The notes under the pieces were generated by a model that ran no database searches, had not been told where the DNA came from, and saw only the letters and a list, made by a program, of their open reading frames with translations. 64,000 bases of DNA, from positions 62,001-126,000 of the forward strand of contig JASANC010002978.1 in the NCBI GenBank assembly GCA_030248135.1, given 5' to 3'. The first letter of the stretch is position 1. Each line of letters starts with the position of its first letter. Positions 34,528-45,900 of the stretch are shown piece by piece. Source of the DNA: Theristus sp. LFF4_11 (Eukaryota > Nematoda > Chromadorea > Monhysterida > Xyalidae). A program made the position numbers and the translations under genes.

Positions 34528-35778
34528 TATAGATGGTATGAATAATTCATTCATCAAATCTGAGTTTGAATAATGAATGACGAATGAATAATATATTATT
34601 CAAAAACTATTATTCACGTAATTTTTCAAATTATTCATTATTCACTTGAATAATTTGCCGATAGTGAATGATTAATGAATAATGGACGATTGTTGATTGG
34701 CTTTTATCTGCAACTTTCTATTTTTAACCTTAGCACATTGATGTTTTTGTTATCGGATCAATGGCGAAGAGGATCAAGTGCAAATCACCATTTCAATCAA
34801 ATCAACACTCATCAGAGTAAACAAAGCGTTTAATTATAATTAAACGCCCTAACTTCTGTTTTTCTTATCGGTTCAGGGTAAAACTGATTGGCGACAACTA
34901 TTAGGTATACAGGTAAAACATATCCAAATTTCAGCTCAAACGGATGAACGGTGTAAAAGTTATAGCCGTTTGCATTAAGATAACCCTATCGTAAAAATGT
35001 ATGTGCAGCATAGATAGACACAACAACAACAGAAAGAAACATAACACTGTCTCTGTGTGATTATCGCGTGAGGGGAGCATAATTGCTCACATACGTATGT
35101 GTGCATGCCACATATAATAAAACAACCCCAGGTGTGATTTCCTTTCATTTTGTGTTTGTTGATTTTTCGGTTTTCTGGACAAAAATGGTTGTATCTCGAG
35201 TTATATAACACCAATTTAAACGATTCTTTCACCTTTCCAAACTAAAATGCACTCAGGATTTCAAAAAACGTGTTGAATTTTGCACAGCTAATACGAATTT
35301 GCGAATAAAGTGCAGTGCAACATGCAGATTTCTGGTGGCCCATGGTTGAAATGCGGAAAAACATGATAAACATTTGACGTACTGCATAAACAAACAAAAC
35401 AAATCAACCGCGAGTTCATTTTTAGTTTCAGAAATTTGTTTTGGCGCACCACCCGTGGAAATTTACAAGTTGATTTCAGTACGTTCTTTTCAGTGTACAT
35501 TTTTTGTCACTTTTCAATGCTCATGAGGTGTCACTGATGAGGTGTCACAAAGTTGGGTGTTGATTGTTGGTGTTATGGACACCACAATTCTAGCATCTTG
35601 TGCAACTTGTTTTTAACAAGCCTAGTTTTTTGGTTACATTATTCATTCGTCACCAATAGTACTATTTGAATAATGGACCCATTACTCATTATTCAAAATA
35701 GTATTATTCAAATAATTTAAAAACCCCATTATTCATTCGTCAACTAATGAATAATGAGCCAATAGTATACCATCTATA
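34528..35778. mobile_element. hAT-like element, TATAGATGGTAT ends
   Basis: Ends TATAGATGGTATGAATAATTC and AGTATACCATCTATA are inverted, flanked by the exact octamer GCTACGAC at 34520-34527 and 35779-35786. Subterminal regions are made of short ATTATTCATT repeats in both orientations. No convincing transposase frame is seen in the interior. Confidence 0.8.
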
Positions 35779-37027
35779 GCTACGACAACATCTGCGATGA
35801 AGTTTTTGAGCGTCCCAAAGCTTGGCCTACCATTTCCGATGCAGATAAGGTGACGATTCGCCTCGCAGAGCGTCCGATTGTGCTCGCTGCTCCGTTTGCA
35901 AGCGCTACGTTGTCTGGTTGCTTGCTGCTTCGTGTCGTGTCGTCGCGACACCATCAGAAGAATTGATCGAATTTCAAGGCGGTATGTTTGTCTTCACTTT
36001 AGCATTAGTTTAGCTGGGGACAATTAGTGACGTTTTGTAGGTCAAAACACAAGAAGAGGCATGGTGACGGTTTGGAAAAGGGGTAATTGAGGTCACCAAA
36101 ACAAAATCTGCAAATTTCCGCCATACGGGAGTCATTCGGGAGGCGCTTGCATATCATATGTGGTTCTTCGGACTCCCTGATTGATTTAGCACAACTTTGA
36201 TTTTTGAAATTAAAAAAAAAATTAAAAAAAACAAAAATGACGATTTTTGTTTTTTTAACAACCCTATGTCCCCAGCCCAAGTGAAAATACACATACCGGC
36301 TTGAAATTCGATCAATTCTGATGATGTGTCGCGACGGCAGGACACGAAACGGCAACCAGACAACGTAACGCTTGCAAACGGAGCAGCTCGGACGCTCAAA
36401 TTTAGATTGCGAGGCAAATCGTCACCTTATCTGCATCGGAAATGGTAAGCCAACCTTTGGGACGCTCAAAAACTTCATCGCAGATGTTGTTGAAGCCTGA
36501 AATCAGTCGGTAAAACGGTCCAAAATCGACCGCTAAAGGTTTTACGAGGTAATATCAAAGAAAATTTTTGTTGAACTTTCAAAAAATTGTGCCAAAATTG
36601 AGGTTTTCAGAGCATATTAGAGGAAAATTTTTCGAATTAAAAAAAATCGGCATTTTTGTTTTTTTAATCATTTTTTTTAAAAAAACAAATTTTGATTTTT
36701 GTTTAACAACCCTAATTAGGGGGAAAAAAATCCGGATTTTTTTTAAATTAAAAAAAATAAAAATTTTTTCTACAAGTTAGGCTGGTTCGAAGGGCATTGA
36801 TAAAACCGTCAGAATGATCGGATTTTCCTCCTGCATTTTGGAAATTTTTTAATTAATTAAATTGGTAGCAAAAATCAAACTTTTATTTGAAGTTGTTTTG
36901 TTGTGGCCCTTGGTTTGCTGGAATTTTGAAAAAAATACATAAAACTTTTGTGTTTTAGTGAGTGCTTCGACGACGAAACGGCGTTCGTTTTTTCTCTATC
37001 AGGCAAGAGCTCGTAATTCAGATCATA

Positions 37028-39646
37028 ATGGCAAGATTTGTGTTCATGACTATTTTTCGATACGTGATTGTGCTGGTGCTCTTCTATTCGGTAGTTCAGT
37101 TTTTTCTTCGCAACAAGTCGTACAACATTTCACCAAGGCAGTTTCGAACTGTTGCTGCAAAATACGCAGGTTGGTTGGAATGGGGGGCGGGGATTAATGT
37201 TAATGGTGGCTTGCGGACAAAAGACCGCACGCACGTACTAGGTTTTTTTTTCAAAATCGCCAGGATGCAATTTGCATCCGTCAGCCGAAAAAAGGGATGC
37301 AAATTGAAAAAAACTTAATGCAAATTTTTAAACCGCTGGAAAAGGCTCAGGTAGATAAAGTCAATCAACATTATTAATGCCTGATTATCCTTTATGCACT
37401 GCAGTGAATCCTTCATGGGTCAGTTAATGCCTCCAAAAGTCCAGGCATTTGGAACGTTTTGCAGTTCAACACAAAAAGGCAGCATGGCAGCGTGCATCTC
37501 CTGGGTGATCGCGTGAACATGCGACATGCCCGTGTGAGAAAATGAATAATCACTGGGTGGAACGAACTTCGCGAAGCGAAGAAAAATTTTATTAGAGGTT
37601 GCACCGCAAAATACAATTTTTGATGAACAATTTTATGATTTCTGCATTTTGACTGAAAATTCTAGGATGCAATTTGCATTTTTCCTGAAAAAATCGGATG
37701 CAAATGGCTAAAAAGGTGCAAAATGCACCCATTTGAATGCAAAAAATCCAGGCACGTAACAAAACACCGCACATTTTGACATTTTCAGTGACCAAAATAC
37801 CGCACGTGCCATTTGGCCACAGCAGCCAGTAAAATTTAGTCACTGGGTGGGTTACGTGGGTTGCCGATACTCGCCCTGCGGGGGCCGCATGTCACTTTTG
37901 GGAAGTTTGTAAAGTGACGTCACGTCGGATTCATACGGCCACGACCGGCCCAGCACGTGTTCGTTCATACCGGACGTATGCAGACATACGTCTGCATGAC
38001 CGAAAATCTGATTTTCAGAGCAAAGTAGATAAAAACTTCAAATTTTTTAAATTTAAAAAAATACAAATTGAAAAAAACGAAAATGTTTTTAGCTCCCTAA
38101 ACCCTATAAGTGGATTTGGAGGTCAAAAATTCGAAGTTAAGTAGCTAGGTAGCAATAGGCCTTTTGAATATAAAATTTCAAAGTTCAACCGAAGTTGAAA
38201 GTTAAACACGCGCTCAACAAATAATTTGGCTGCGGTCAAAGGGCATATGCGATATTTGGTTCCATCTGCAGTTTTATGGTCATGCAGAGGTATTTTGGTA
38301 CGTGCTGTCTTTTGTCTATGCATCTTTAACGGTGACGTTGGTTGGGTAATTTGTTTCGTTGCAACTTGCAAATATGTGTGTTCTGCTTCACCGTTATTTC
38401 GTTGTACTTGCAACTTTAACACAACAACCAACAATTTTGAAGATTGTGTGCATGTGACACGCAGGTCAGTCGCCGACGCACAGTGTGTTTCGATTGGTCA
38501 GCGAACTCCGGCAATCGTACCATGCTCATATTTTGTTCGAAAACGAGCTGGGCTGGCTGACGCTCACGTCTGGTGGAATGAATGTCCGTGACTTTTTCAC
38601 AGAAAAGTTTTGAATTATTTACTGCTCATAAAAAGATGGCTGTCACTGTCATCCCTCAAACATCGACGTCCTGTTTTTTGATAAACTGCAAGTTCGAAGA
38701 AAATCGGTTGACACTTGTGAATTCTGACGATGCTTACTTTGTTGGCTCAGCTTAAATTCATGCTGTTGCATGCGTCACTGACGGAGTACATGGCTGTCAT
38801 GGGATCACCGTTGGGCACCGAAGGAAACTATGGTCAGTTTTCAGAGTTTCTCAGTTGAAACTGTTGTTTTAGTGAAAAGCGATTCATGCGACGTCACTAT
38901 TGTCACGATTGAATTGATGTGACAGGGATGCACTGGATGAATCAATCGTGCACCGTGCTGAACGGCAATCTGCAACGGCTCGCCGACTACTCACCGGTGG
39001 ACAAACAGGACAGCGTCGCTGCTGGTACGCTACTTCAGAACTGCACATTTCTGCATGTCACAAAAAGCAATGTTGATTTTTTTCAGGCGATAATTTTCGT
39101 GTCAATGAGTTCGAGTCCGGTCTGATTCGACTTGGCGAGGAAACATTCGTCATCTGCTATGGACGGGGCTTGATACCGTTCTCGTTTGTGCACTTTGCTG
39201 TTGGTCGGTGAAAGTTCGCGTTGCAAAAATCAGTTGAGAAATTTGTTCATCTTAGTTTGCAAGTTGCAGGCTAAAGGTGTTGTTCTGTTTAGGTACTGGT
39301 GTCGTCGCGTTTGATCCAGTTTCGCTGGGAAAGCTGGTTCTGATTTACAACCAGGTTGCGTATTGAATCGTTTTTTGATAGTTTTTCTTTCTTTGAAAAA
39401 AGAACAATAGATTTTTTATTGTTCTAATTTTGTGGCTATGTTCGAACGTACGATATCGAATCGTATCCAAATATTTTTGCAGGGCATTTCTTAGTTTTGC
39501 GTTTACAGGCCCTTATTCGTGAGACTGCGCTGTTCATCCAAGAGAACTACGATTATTACAAGGACGCCATTGTGTCCGGCAAGTTGTTTAGTGGCGGTGG
39601 CAGTGCTGGAGGCGCCAACAAGTATCGCAAGTCTTCACAACAATAA
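37028..39646 (+). CDS. SIGMAR1: Sigma-1 receptor / ERG2 family membrane protein
   Basis: ER membrane protein related to fungal C8-C7 sterol isomerase and the animal sigma-1 receptor chaperone. Exons: 37028-37169, 38465-38583, 38751-38832, 38926-39024, 39087-39203, 39293-39354, 39509-39646; 252 residues, phases closing. An N-terminal membrane anchor (FRYVIVLVLFYSVVQFFL) is followed by the cupin-like ligand domain. Collinear matches to the human protein include the VAAKYAG region, VFRLVSELRQ, TSGGMN-LKFMLLHASLTEY, LGEETFVICYGRGLIP and the LIRETALF C-terminal helix region. The glutamate in RLGEETFV lies near the position of a functionally important acidic residue of the family, but I cannot verify the alignment. 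About 30 extra glycine/serine-rich residues end the protein. The first intron starts with GTTGGT. Confidence 0.93.
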
Positions 39647-39740
39647 CTGGCGTTTATAAAATTGTTCGTTCATGATGATGTTTGGTTACGAACTCAAAAA
39701 TGGATTTTGTTTTTTATTAACATTTTGTAAACAGCCCACG

Positions 39741-40245
39741 TAGGGTTGTTAAAAAACAAAAATCGTCAGTTTTTGTGAAAAAATTAATTTTTTTTTGAAA
39801 CACCACAGTGCCAAATCAATCAAGGAATCGGACGAACCACATTTGATGTGCAAGCGCCTCCCGAATGACTGCCACATGACGACACTCTTCAGATTTTGTT
39901 TCGGTGACGTCATTTACCCTTTTCTAAACCGATATCATGCCTTTTCTTGTGTTTTAACCCTCAAAACGTCACCAATTATCCCAGCTGTCAGCTGAAAATA
40001 GCTTTCTACCGGCTTGAACTTCGGTGAAATGTGGCTTGCAGCAAGTTTCGAGGCTTGCTGCAAGGTCACCTTGGCTGCATCAGACCTGCTGACGGTTCCA
40101 CAAGGTAATGTCAAAAAAATGTTTTGAACTTCCCATAAATTGTGTCAAAAATGAGGTTTTCAGAACATATGAGGGAAAAAATTCGAATTTTTTTTAAAAA
40201 TCGGCATTTTGCGGTTTTAATTTTCGTTTTTGTTTAACAACCCTA
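39741..40245. mobile_element. Diverged TAGGGTTGTTAAA-family copy
   Basis: Ends TAGGGTTGTTAAAAAAC-like and TGTTTAACAACCCTA are flanked by the exact octamer AGCCCACG at 39733-39740 and 40246-40253. It keeps the GAACCACATTTGATGTGCAA and TTTTACCC-type blocks of the reference copy but is about 200 bp shorter and more diverged, so it is probably older. It lies 95 bp beyond the SIGMAR1 stop codon. Confidence 0.8.
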
Positions 40246-40253
40246 AGCCCACG

Positions 40254-41888
40254 ATACTCTCGATAAGTGTCAGTAATACATTACAAGCGACCAATTGCGT
40301 GCTTTAGTGAAAGCGGTTTCTGGTTTCTAGTCGACGCGGATACATGTGTTGGTTTTGTATCTCCTATTCCGAACAGCTGACATTCTAAAAACACCAGTTG
40401 CCGTTCAGTTAGCTGACGATGGTGTTCAAGTCTTTTGAACAATGTTTCCACGTACTTCCTTCGTTCCGGCCGAAAGTTGTACATGCCCGTTGAATCTCTC
40501 GTGCAATCACTTGCTTCGTTTCATGTCACAACCTACGGATAATGATTATTAATCGTGAAAACTTCATGTTATGCAAGTTCTTGCTGGTTTCTTGTTCGGG
40601 TTCATGTGCTTATTCAGTTGAATCAATCAAGGTACTTTTTCACGTTTCACAAATTTGTAGCTGGTACGTTTGTTTCGTAGTGTCATCCTTTCTTTTGGTT
40701 TCGAGACTCAATGCGTTTGCAGGCAGGGATAGGAAACCGTTTCGTAGATTGCGCGGCAATTCAAATTTGCGGAGCCGTCGTATTGAAGAATCGGATTTTT
40801 TGCTTCAGATGTACTTCAGCTTTTCTTAGAACGTGAAACTTTTGGGTTTATTGACTTTCTGAAACGATAATAGATGTGTGATCACAGGGTACCCCCCTCC
40901 CATTCCCTTTAGTTATTTGCTATTCAGCTTTCCTTTGTATCCCCGATTCTGTTCCATTTCATTGCAGAGATATTATAATGCTATCTTCGGTTAATTTTTG
41001 TTTTAGTTTTAAAATTTTTGTTTAAACATTTAACGTTTTTAATTTTAAACAAAAATTTTAAAACGGTTGGTTGCTTGGTTTACACACTGCTCATCACACT
41101 GCCATGCTCATATCTGTGTTGAATTCAATCATAAAAATGCACGTAATTTTCATTGTTTTATTACTGTACGAAATATTGTGTTTTCTTTTCCGGTTGCTTT
41201 TTGGTTTGTGTCAAAACAGTTGCAGCTTCGGGTCAGATGAAGTAAATGAGCAATGTTTGAGGAGAGAGTAAGTAGGAAAGAGAGACAAGAGGGGCAGTAC
41301 GTAATTACTTGGGAATTACGAGCAATTTCGTGCGAGTGCCCTGCCATCTCAGTAATAAGTGTGTCCATGGCCAATTTGCCGGCTATTATGTTCACCCCGC
41401 GAAGCGCGCCCCACTGCTCCCTTGGCACCGCAAATCGTAAACGAGCCGATATAGCGGCCTAATTGGCCGTGTTGGCCGTTTCGCTGTTCCAGCCCCCACG
41501 TTCTATCGGTGTTATTATCGCGGCAATTTACGTGTGTTGGCTTATGTGTTATGCTTGCTTGTTATTAGACTGAGATGTAGAAAATTAGCTGTTCATTAGC
41601 GCACTCGTGCGCACCCCTCCCTAAACTGCGGCTGTTGTTTCACTTATGCGGTTTGCCGCTTTAGCAATTGCAGACACATGGCGCTCAACTGCATACCACA
41701 CGGGTTACGGTAAAATTGTTACCTTGCAGAGCACAGAATCACAAAACGTATATGGTTCCTCAAATTGTTCACTTTCACAACTCATTACAAGTTATGCCGT
41801 TTTGACCAGACAAAATAAGTTCCATGAAAAGTATATCAATTATCAATGTGAATGTAGAAGATTCGTCCCGGTTTTTTAGGATCAAATG
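40254..41888. other. Intergenic stretch without a recognised gene
   Basis: A 67-codon minus-strand frame at 40281-40484 (starts MYNFRPERRKYVETL) has a protein-like composition but no recognised domain and no clear splice partners. Around 40700-40800 there is a fragment related to the TTCTGCGACTSAATGCG MITE family. I see nothing else I can support. Confidence 0.4.
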
Positions 41889-41890
41889 TA

Positions 41891-42681
41891 CAGTCGAACT
41901 CACTAAAATGTGGAATCAGCTGATTGGTCGACCGAGCGGAGGCTGCTCACACTCCGCACCGTTCTTTTTTCGTGGATTTGGCTTTTATTGAAACGTGTTT
42001 TTTATGAATTTCCAGCACCCTTTTTGTGCTAAAAATAAACTCAAAGGTTAGAGACCGCGAAATTTAGAAAATTTTTATGCCACAGCTCAACTCAAAATGT
42101 ATTTTTTGTTTAATGACGACGACGACGTCGTCGCTTAATTTTTGCGTGTGGACTGAAAAATAAAAGCCTGAAAGGAGTGCGCTGTGCATGGTTTGCTGCG
42201 TGCACCAAGTAAATGAACACAGCAGCTTACCAAAAACAACTTGAAAACGGTGAAAATGAAAAATGAAAGCAAAGTCGTCGTCGTGTCGTCGTCGTCCGCG
42301 AAGTCGGAACGCATTTTTTTTAAATTGCGGACGCATGTCGATCGGTCAGGTAGGAATTAAACCCCCTTCAGCTGGCCACACAGCGCACTCATTTCAGGCT
42401 TTTGTCTTTCAGTTCACACGTAAAAATTAAGCGACGACGTCGTCGTCGTCGTCGTCAGTAAAAAATGCACTTTGAGCTGTTGAATAAAAAAATTGAATTT
42501 CGCAGTTCTCCAACCCTTTGAGTTTATTTTTAGCATGGAAAGGGTGCTGGAAATTCACACTCATTCAAAAGAAACACGTTTCAATAAAATCCAAATCCAC
42601 GAAAAAAGAACGGTGCGGCGTGTGAGCAGCCTCCGCTCGGTCGACCAATCAGCTGATTCCACATTTTAGTGAGTTCGACTG
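41891..42681. mobile_element. Pogo/Tigger-like foldback MITE with about 290-bp inverted arms
   Basis: Left end CAGTCGAACTCACTAAAATG and right end CATTTTAGTGAGTTCGACTG are exact inverted copies, each flanked by TA. CAGTCGAAC-type ends with a TA target are typical of pogo-related Tc1/mariner elements. Arm similarity continues inward for about 290 bp and includes the self-complementary GACGACGACGACGTCGTCGC motif on both sides. The element is 791 bp and should form a long hairpin. It lies just downstream of the homeobox gene's stop codon. Confidence 0.85.
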
Positions 42682-42869
42682 TATTCAAAAAAGGTTAGAG
42701 ACACGGAATTTTGTCAAGAATAAATGAATGAAGCTGAGACTGAGAGGACATTTTGATTAGAAAGGAAAAACGCGAAGTACAATAGAATAGTATCACAACA
42801 TGTATCTGACAGAAAATAACGAGTGTCCTTTGTCACTATTTCGATCGTGTCGCTCACCATACTGAATCT

Positions 42870-42875
42870 TTTATT
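42870..42875 (-). promoter_or_regulatory. Polyadenylation signal of the homeobox gene
   Basis: AATAAA on the minus strand, 34 bases after the stop codon at 42909. It is the only canonical signal close to the end of the gene. Confidence 0.5.
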
Positions 42876-42908
42876 ATTGACGGTTCAAGATCAGTATGAA
42901 ATAAATCT

Positions 42909-45900
42909 TTACTCTGAGCCTGACATTTCATCCATGGCGCAATCGTCCGTGCTGTGATTGACCGCGCCGTTGCTGTCACGCTTCTTGCGTACAATCTTCT
43001 TGTGCTTCATGCGCCGATTTTGGAACCATGTTTTCACCTGGACAAAGTTTTGGTTTTACACATGAAACTATACAGCAAAACAATATCGCTGTTACTACCA
43101 TGCCAGCTTTCCGGCAGAAGAAAGTTGAAAGGCAAATGACATACGGTCAGAACACTGAGAAATCGCTGCAACTATTGACCATTATGAGATACGATGCGTT
43201 TTCCACTAAAGTTGTTGCTCTGGTTCACGTGAACAATAGTGTGTTTTACGGAGGTCAGTACACGAGAGACGAATGCTGTGTTGCATGGTTGCACCTGTGT
43301 TTCCGACAAGCTGAGCTGTGCAGCGAGCTCGATGCGTTCAGGCGTTGAGAGATAGCGTTGGCAGTCGAAGCGTTTCTCCAAGCCTTGCAGCTGGTGGTCA
43401 GTGAAGACGGTGCGTGCCTTGCGTCTGCGGTACGACTTTGCGGCCTGCGCGCCGTGTGCTGCCATCAACGAGAACGCTGCATCGCCGGTGCTGCCGGTGC
43501 CCGCGTGCCACAACGCTGCCACACCTGCACTGCCAAGCGATCTTGGTGCTCTCGAGTCGGCAACTCTAGCACTGCTACGTCCACATACACGTGTGTTGTG
43601 TACACCAGTCAAGCAGTAAGTGATCGCAGCACTAACCAATCAATACACACAATACATGTGCACCGGTGAAAAACCGTTGCTGCGAAATTTGCTGGAGAAC
43701 TTGCTACTAAAACTCGTTTGAACACGTAGCCGCAAGTTTAAAAGGGCTATTATCTTTCATTTTGATCCCGGTTCTCTATGCCTTTGCACACAGGGATAGG
43801 AAAAACGTTTCAAGAATCCGCGGGAATTCAAAATTGGGTTACGGTAGCTGACGAAAGACGTCGAATGACGTCATGCGTCTGGTTTGGTGTCCGGCTTTTC
43901 CCCAACGCGTGAAACTTTTGTGCACGCGGTCTTCCTGTAACGATAATACTAAATCCGCTGTAAAAACGCTATAAGTTTTTTTTCGTTATGACACGTGGAC
44001 GCAATTCGGTATCATTATTTTTAGTTCTGCCACCCAATGCGCGCATTTATATGTACACAATTCCATGTTTGACGCGGGAATTCAAAATTTGGTGAGGTGA
44101 CCCGTGTCCCTTAAATCTTGGGCCATCTTGAATTGTCGCATCAAGCAGAAAACTAATTTCCTGTCGACGTCTGCAAACGCATTGAATCGCAGAACTTCAA
44201 AGAAAAGACAATAGTATAGGCGGACTGGAAAATATTGTTTGAACGGTCGTTTGAACCTGATCAGTGTTACGCACCAGCCAATCAGCTAATGCCCCAAATT
44301 TTTTAGTCCGACTATAGAGTCTGTAGAAAACGCGTAGTGCCACATGCTACATGTATAACACAACTCGTCAATTTAGTAGCAAGCTTAGTACCAAATTTAG
44401 TAGCAACAATTTTTTCAGTATGGTTTTCTGAGAGTCGATAAAATTTGAACTGTCGCCCGCTTTTTTTTCTAAATGCGGCGACTTATCTCTCATTGTTTAC
44501 CTTCCTTCTCAAGGCATTGATGGGACAAAAGAGACGGTGAGAATGACTATGTCCGGAAAAATGACTTATCAGTAAAAATATGACGTAACACCCACGAGTG
44601 AACGCCCTTGTTACGAAATACGAGCAAAAAAAGTTTAACAGAGTATTTATATAGCATGCGGCAGCAGCAGCTCAAGTACACCCAACTTTTGACTTTTGTC
44701 TCCTGCTAAAATAATGTTTGTTACTTCAACTGCTTGCACGGTCTCTGCAGGAGCGTTGTTTTTGATGTCATTGGCCTCGCTGACTGCGATGGCTAACGCA
44801 AGCTCGAACGATGGCGTAAGTTCTAATTCTAAGGATCGATCGATTCCTTGAGCGTCTTATTCTCAGAACCTCCAAGTTTCAATGTTATTATTCCGATCTG
44901 ATTAACGTTTTTATCTGATCTGATCCAAGCTATTATTATAGTTATTATGAAAGTTATTATGCCAGGTGCGTTTACCACCGATGCGTTATGGCGATGACCA
45001 AACCGGTGGCAACCAGAACAGTTTTGTGTCACGAGCACTGCGAACCACAATCAACAACAACAACGGTTGGCACTCGGCTGGTTCAGGATATGCTGCAGAT
45101 AGAAAGCCAACGCAACGTGCATGGGCACAACCACAAATTGATCTGAATGAAAGAAGACGACTGCAGCAAGAGGTGGAGCTTGGTTACATCGTGCACCAGG
45201 TGCTTAGAAGGAGACACACACGCAATCACTACTACCGTTATTATGACAACATGTACTAATTGAGTTTGATTTTGAACGTCACTTCTGGTATTGCACGTAA
45301 TTTCCAATTATAAAAAGGTTCATCTACAAAGTTACACTAAGCAATTGTTATAAGATGTTATACCATCCGTGTCTGTTGTTTGCATACCGTATTCATTCTG
45401 ATGCGAATTATATAAGTCCATTGTGATATAAAATGGTCACACGTTGATCCGTTTTACGAAAAAAAAATTGAAATTCATTATAACAGACATTTTGTGTTTA
45501 TGTGAGGTTGAATGTTCTAATCCACTCTTGTCTACTGTGTCAATTTTTGGTACCAATTTGTCAATAACATACAAATTTTGTGTCTTCATCAGTCACCAAT
45601 GTTGTATCTGATTATCTCAAATTCATTTCCCGAATATCCCAAATGCATAATCGTTAATCGGTTTTTCGGTGTGCTGTTCTGAGCCATTTTACACGTATTT
45701 GTATGTCATGTTAAATGTCAGCAACTAAATTGAGCGCAATGAAACATGTTATATTCATTTAGCACGACCACCTTCAATCAACCGCGGTGCAACATGAAAA
45801 CAACATTCGCGCAGGTATTTGCACATCACTGAGCCTTGGTCGCTGTCAACATCAGCACGCTCAAATTGTTATCAAATTCTCACCAAAAATACAGACCGAT

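Larger units (their letters stand above)
32877..36266. mobile_element. Minus-oriented TAGGGTTGTTAAA-family element with its own insertions
   Basis: It begins TAGGGTTGTTAAACAAAAATG at 32877 and closes AACAACCCTA at 36266, with the exact octamer TGTCCCCA at 32869-32876 and 36267-36274. A second start of the same family appears at 34309, directly after TTCGGGAG. The sequence then repeats the family interior once more. This is best explained by a same-family insertion followed by a recombination deletion of its far end. It is also interrupted at 33037-33971 and 34528-35778. Confidence 0.7.
30961..36714. mobile_element. TAGGGTTGTTAAA-family element holding nested insertions
   Basis: The left end TAGGGTTGTTAAAAAAAC is at 30961 and the right end TTTAACAACCCTA closes at 36714. 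Flanking octamers GTTAGGGG and ATTAGGGG match in seven of eight bases. The host is split into three pieces (30961-31102, 32749-32876 and 36267-36714). It is interrupted first by the element at 31103-32748 and then by a minus-oriented copy of its own family at 32877-36266. Removing these restores a collinear copy of the 28355 reference. Confidence 0.75.

Noticed and set aside
28355..36714. Genuine telomeric or subtelomeric end
   Set aside because: TTAGG-like words are degenerate, short and confined to transposon copies, and single-copy genes continue on both sides.
40281..40484. 67-codon minus-strand frame MYNFRPERRKYVETL...
   Set aside because: Composition is protein-like, but no family, promoter or exon partner was found.
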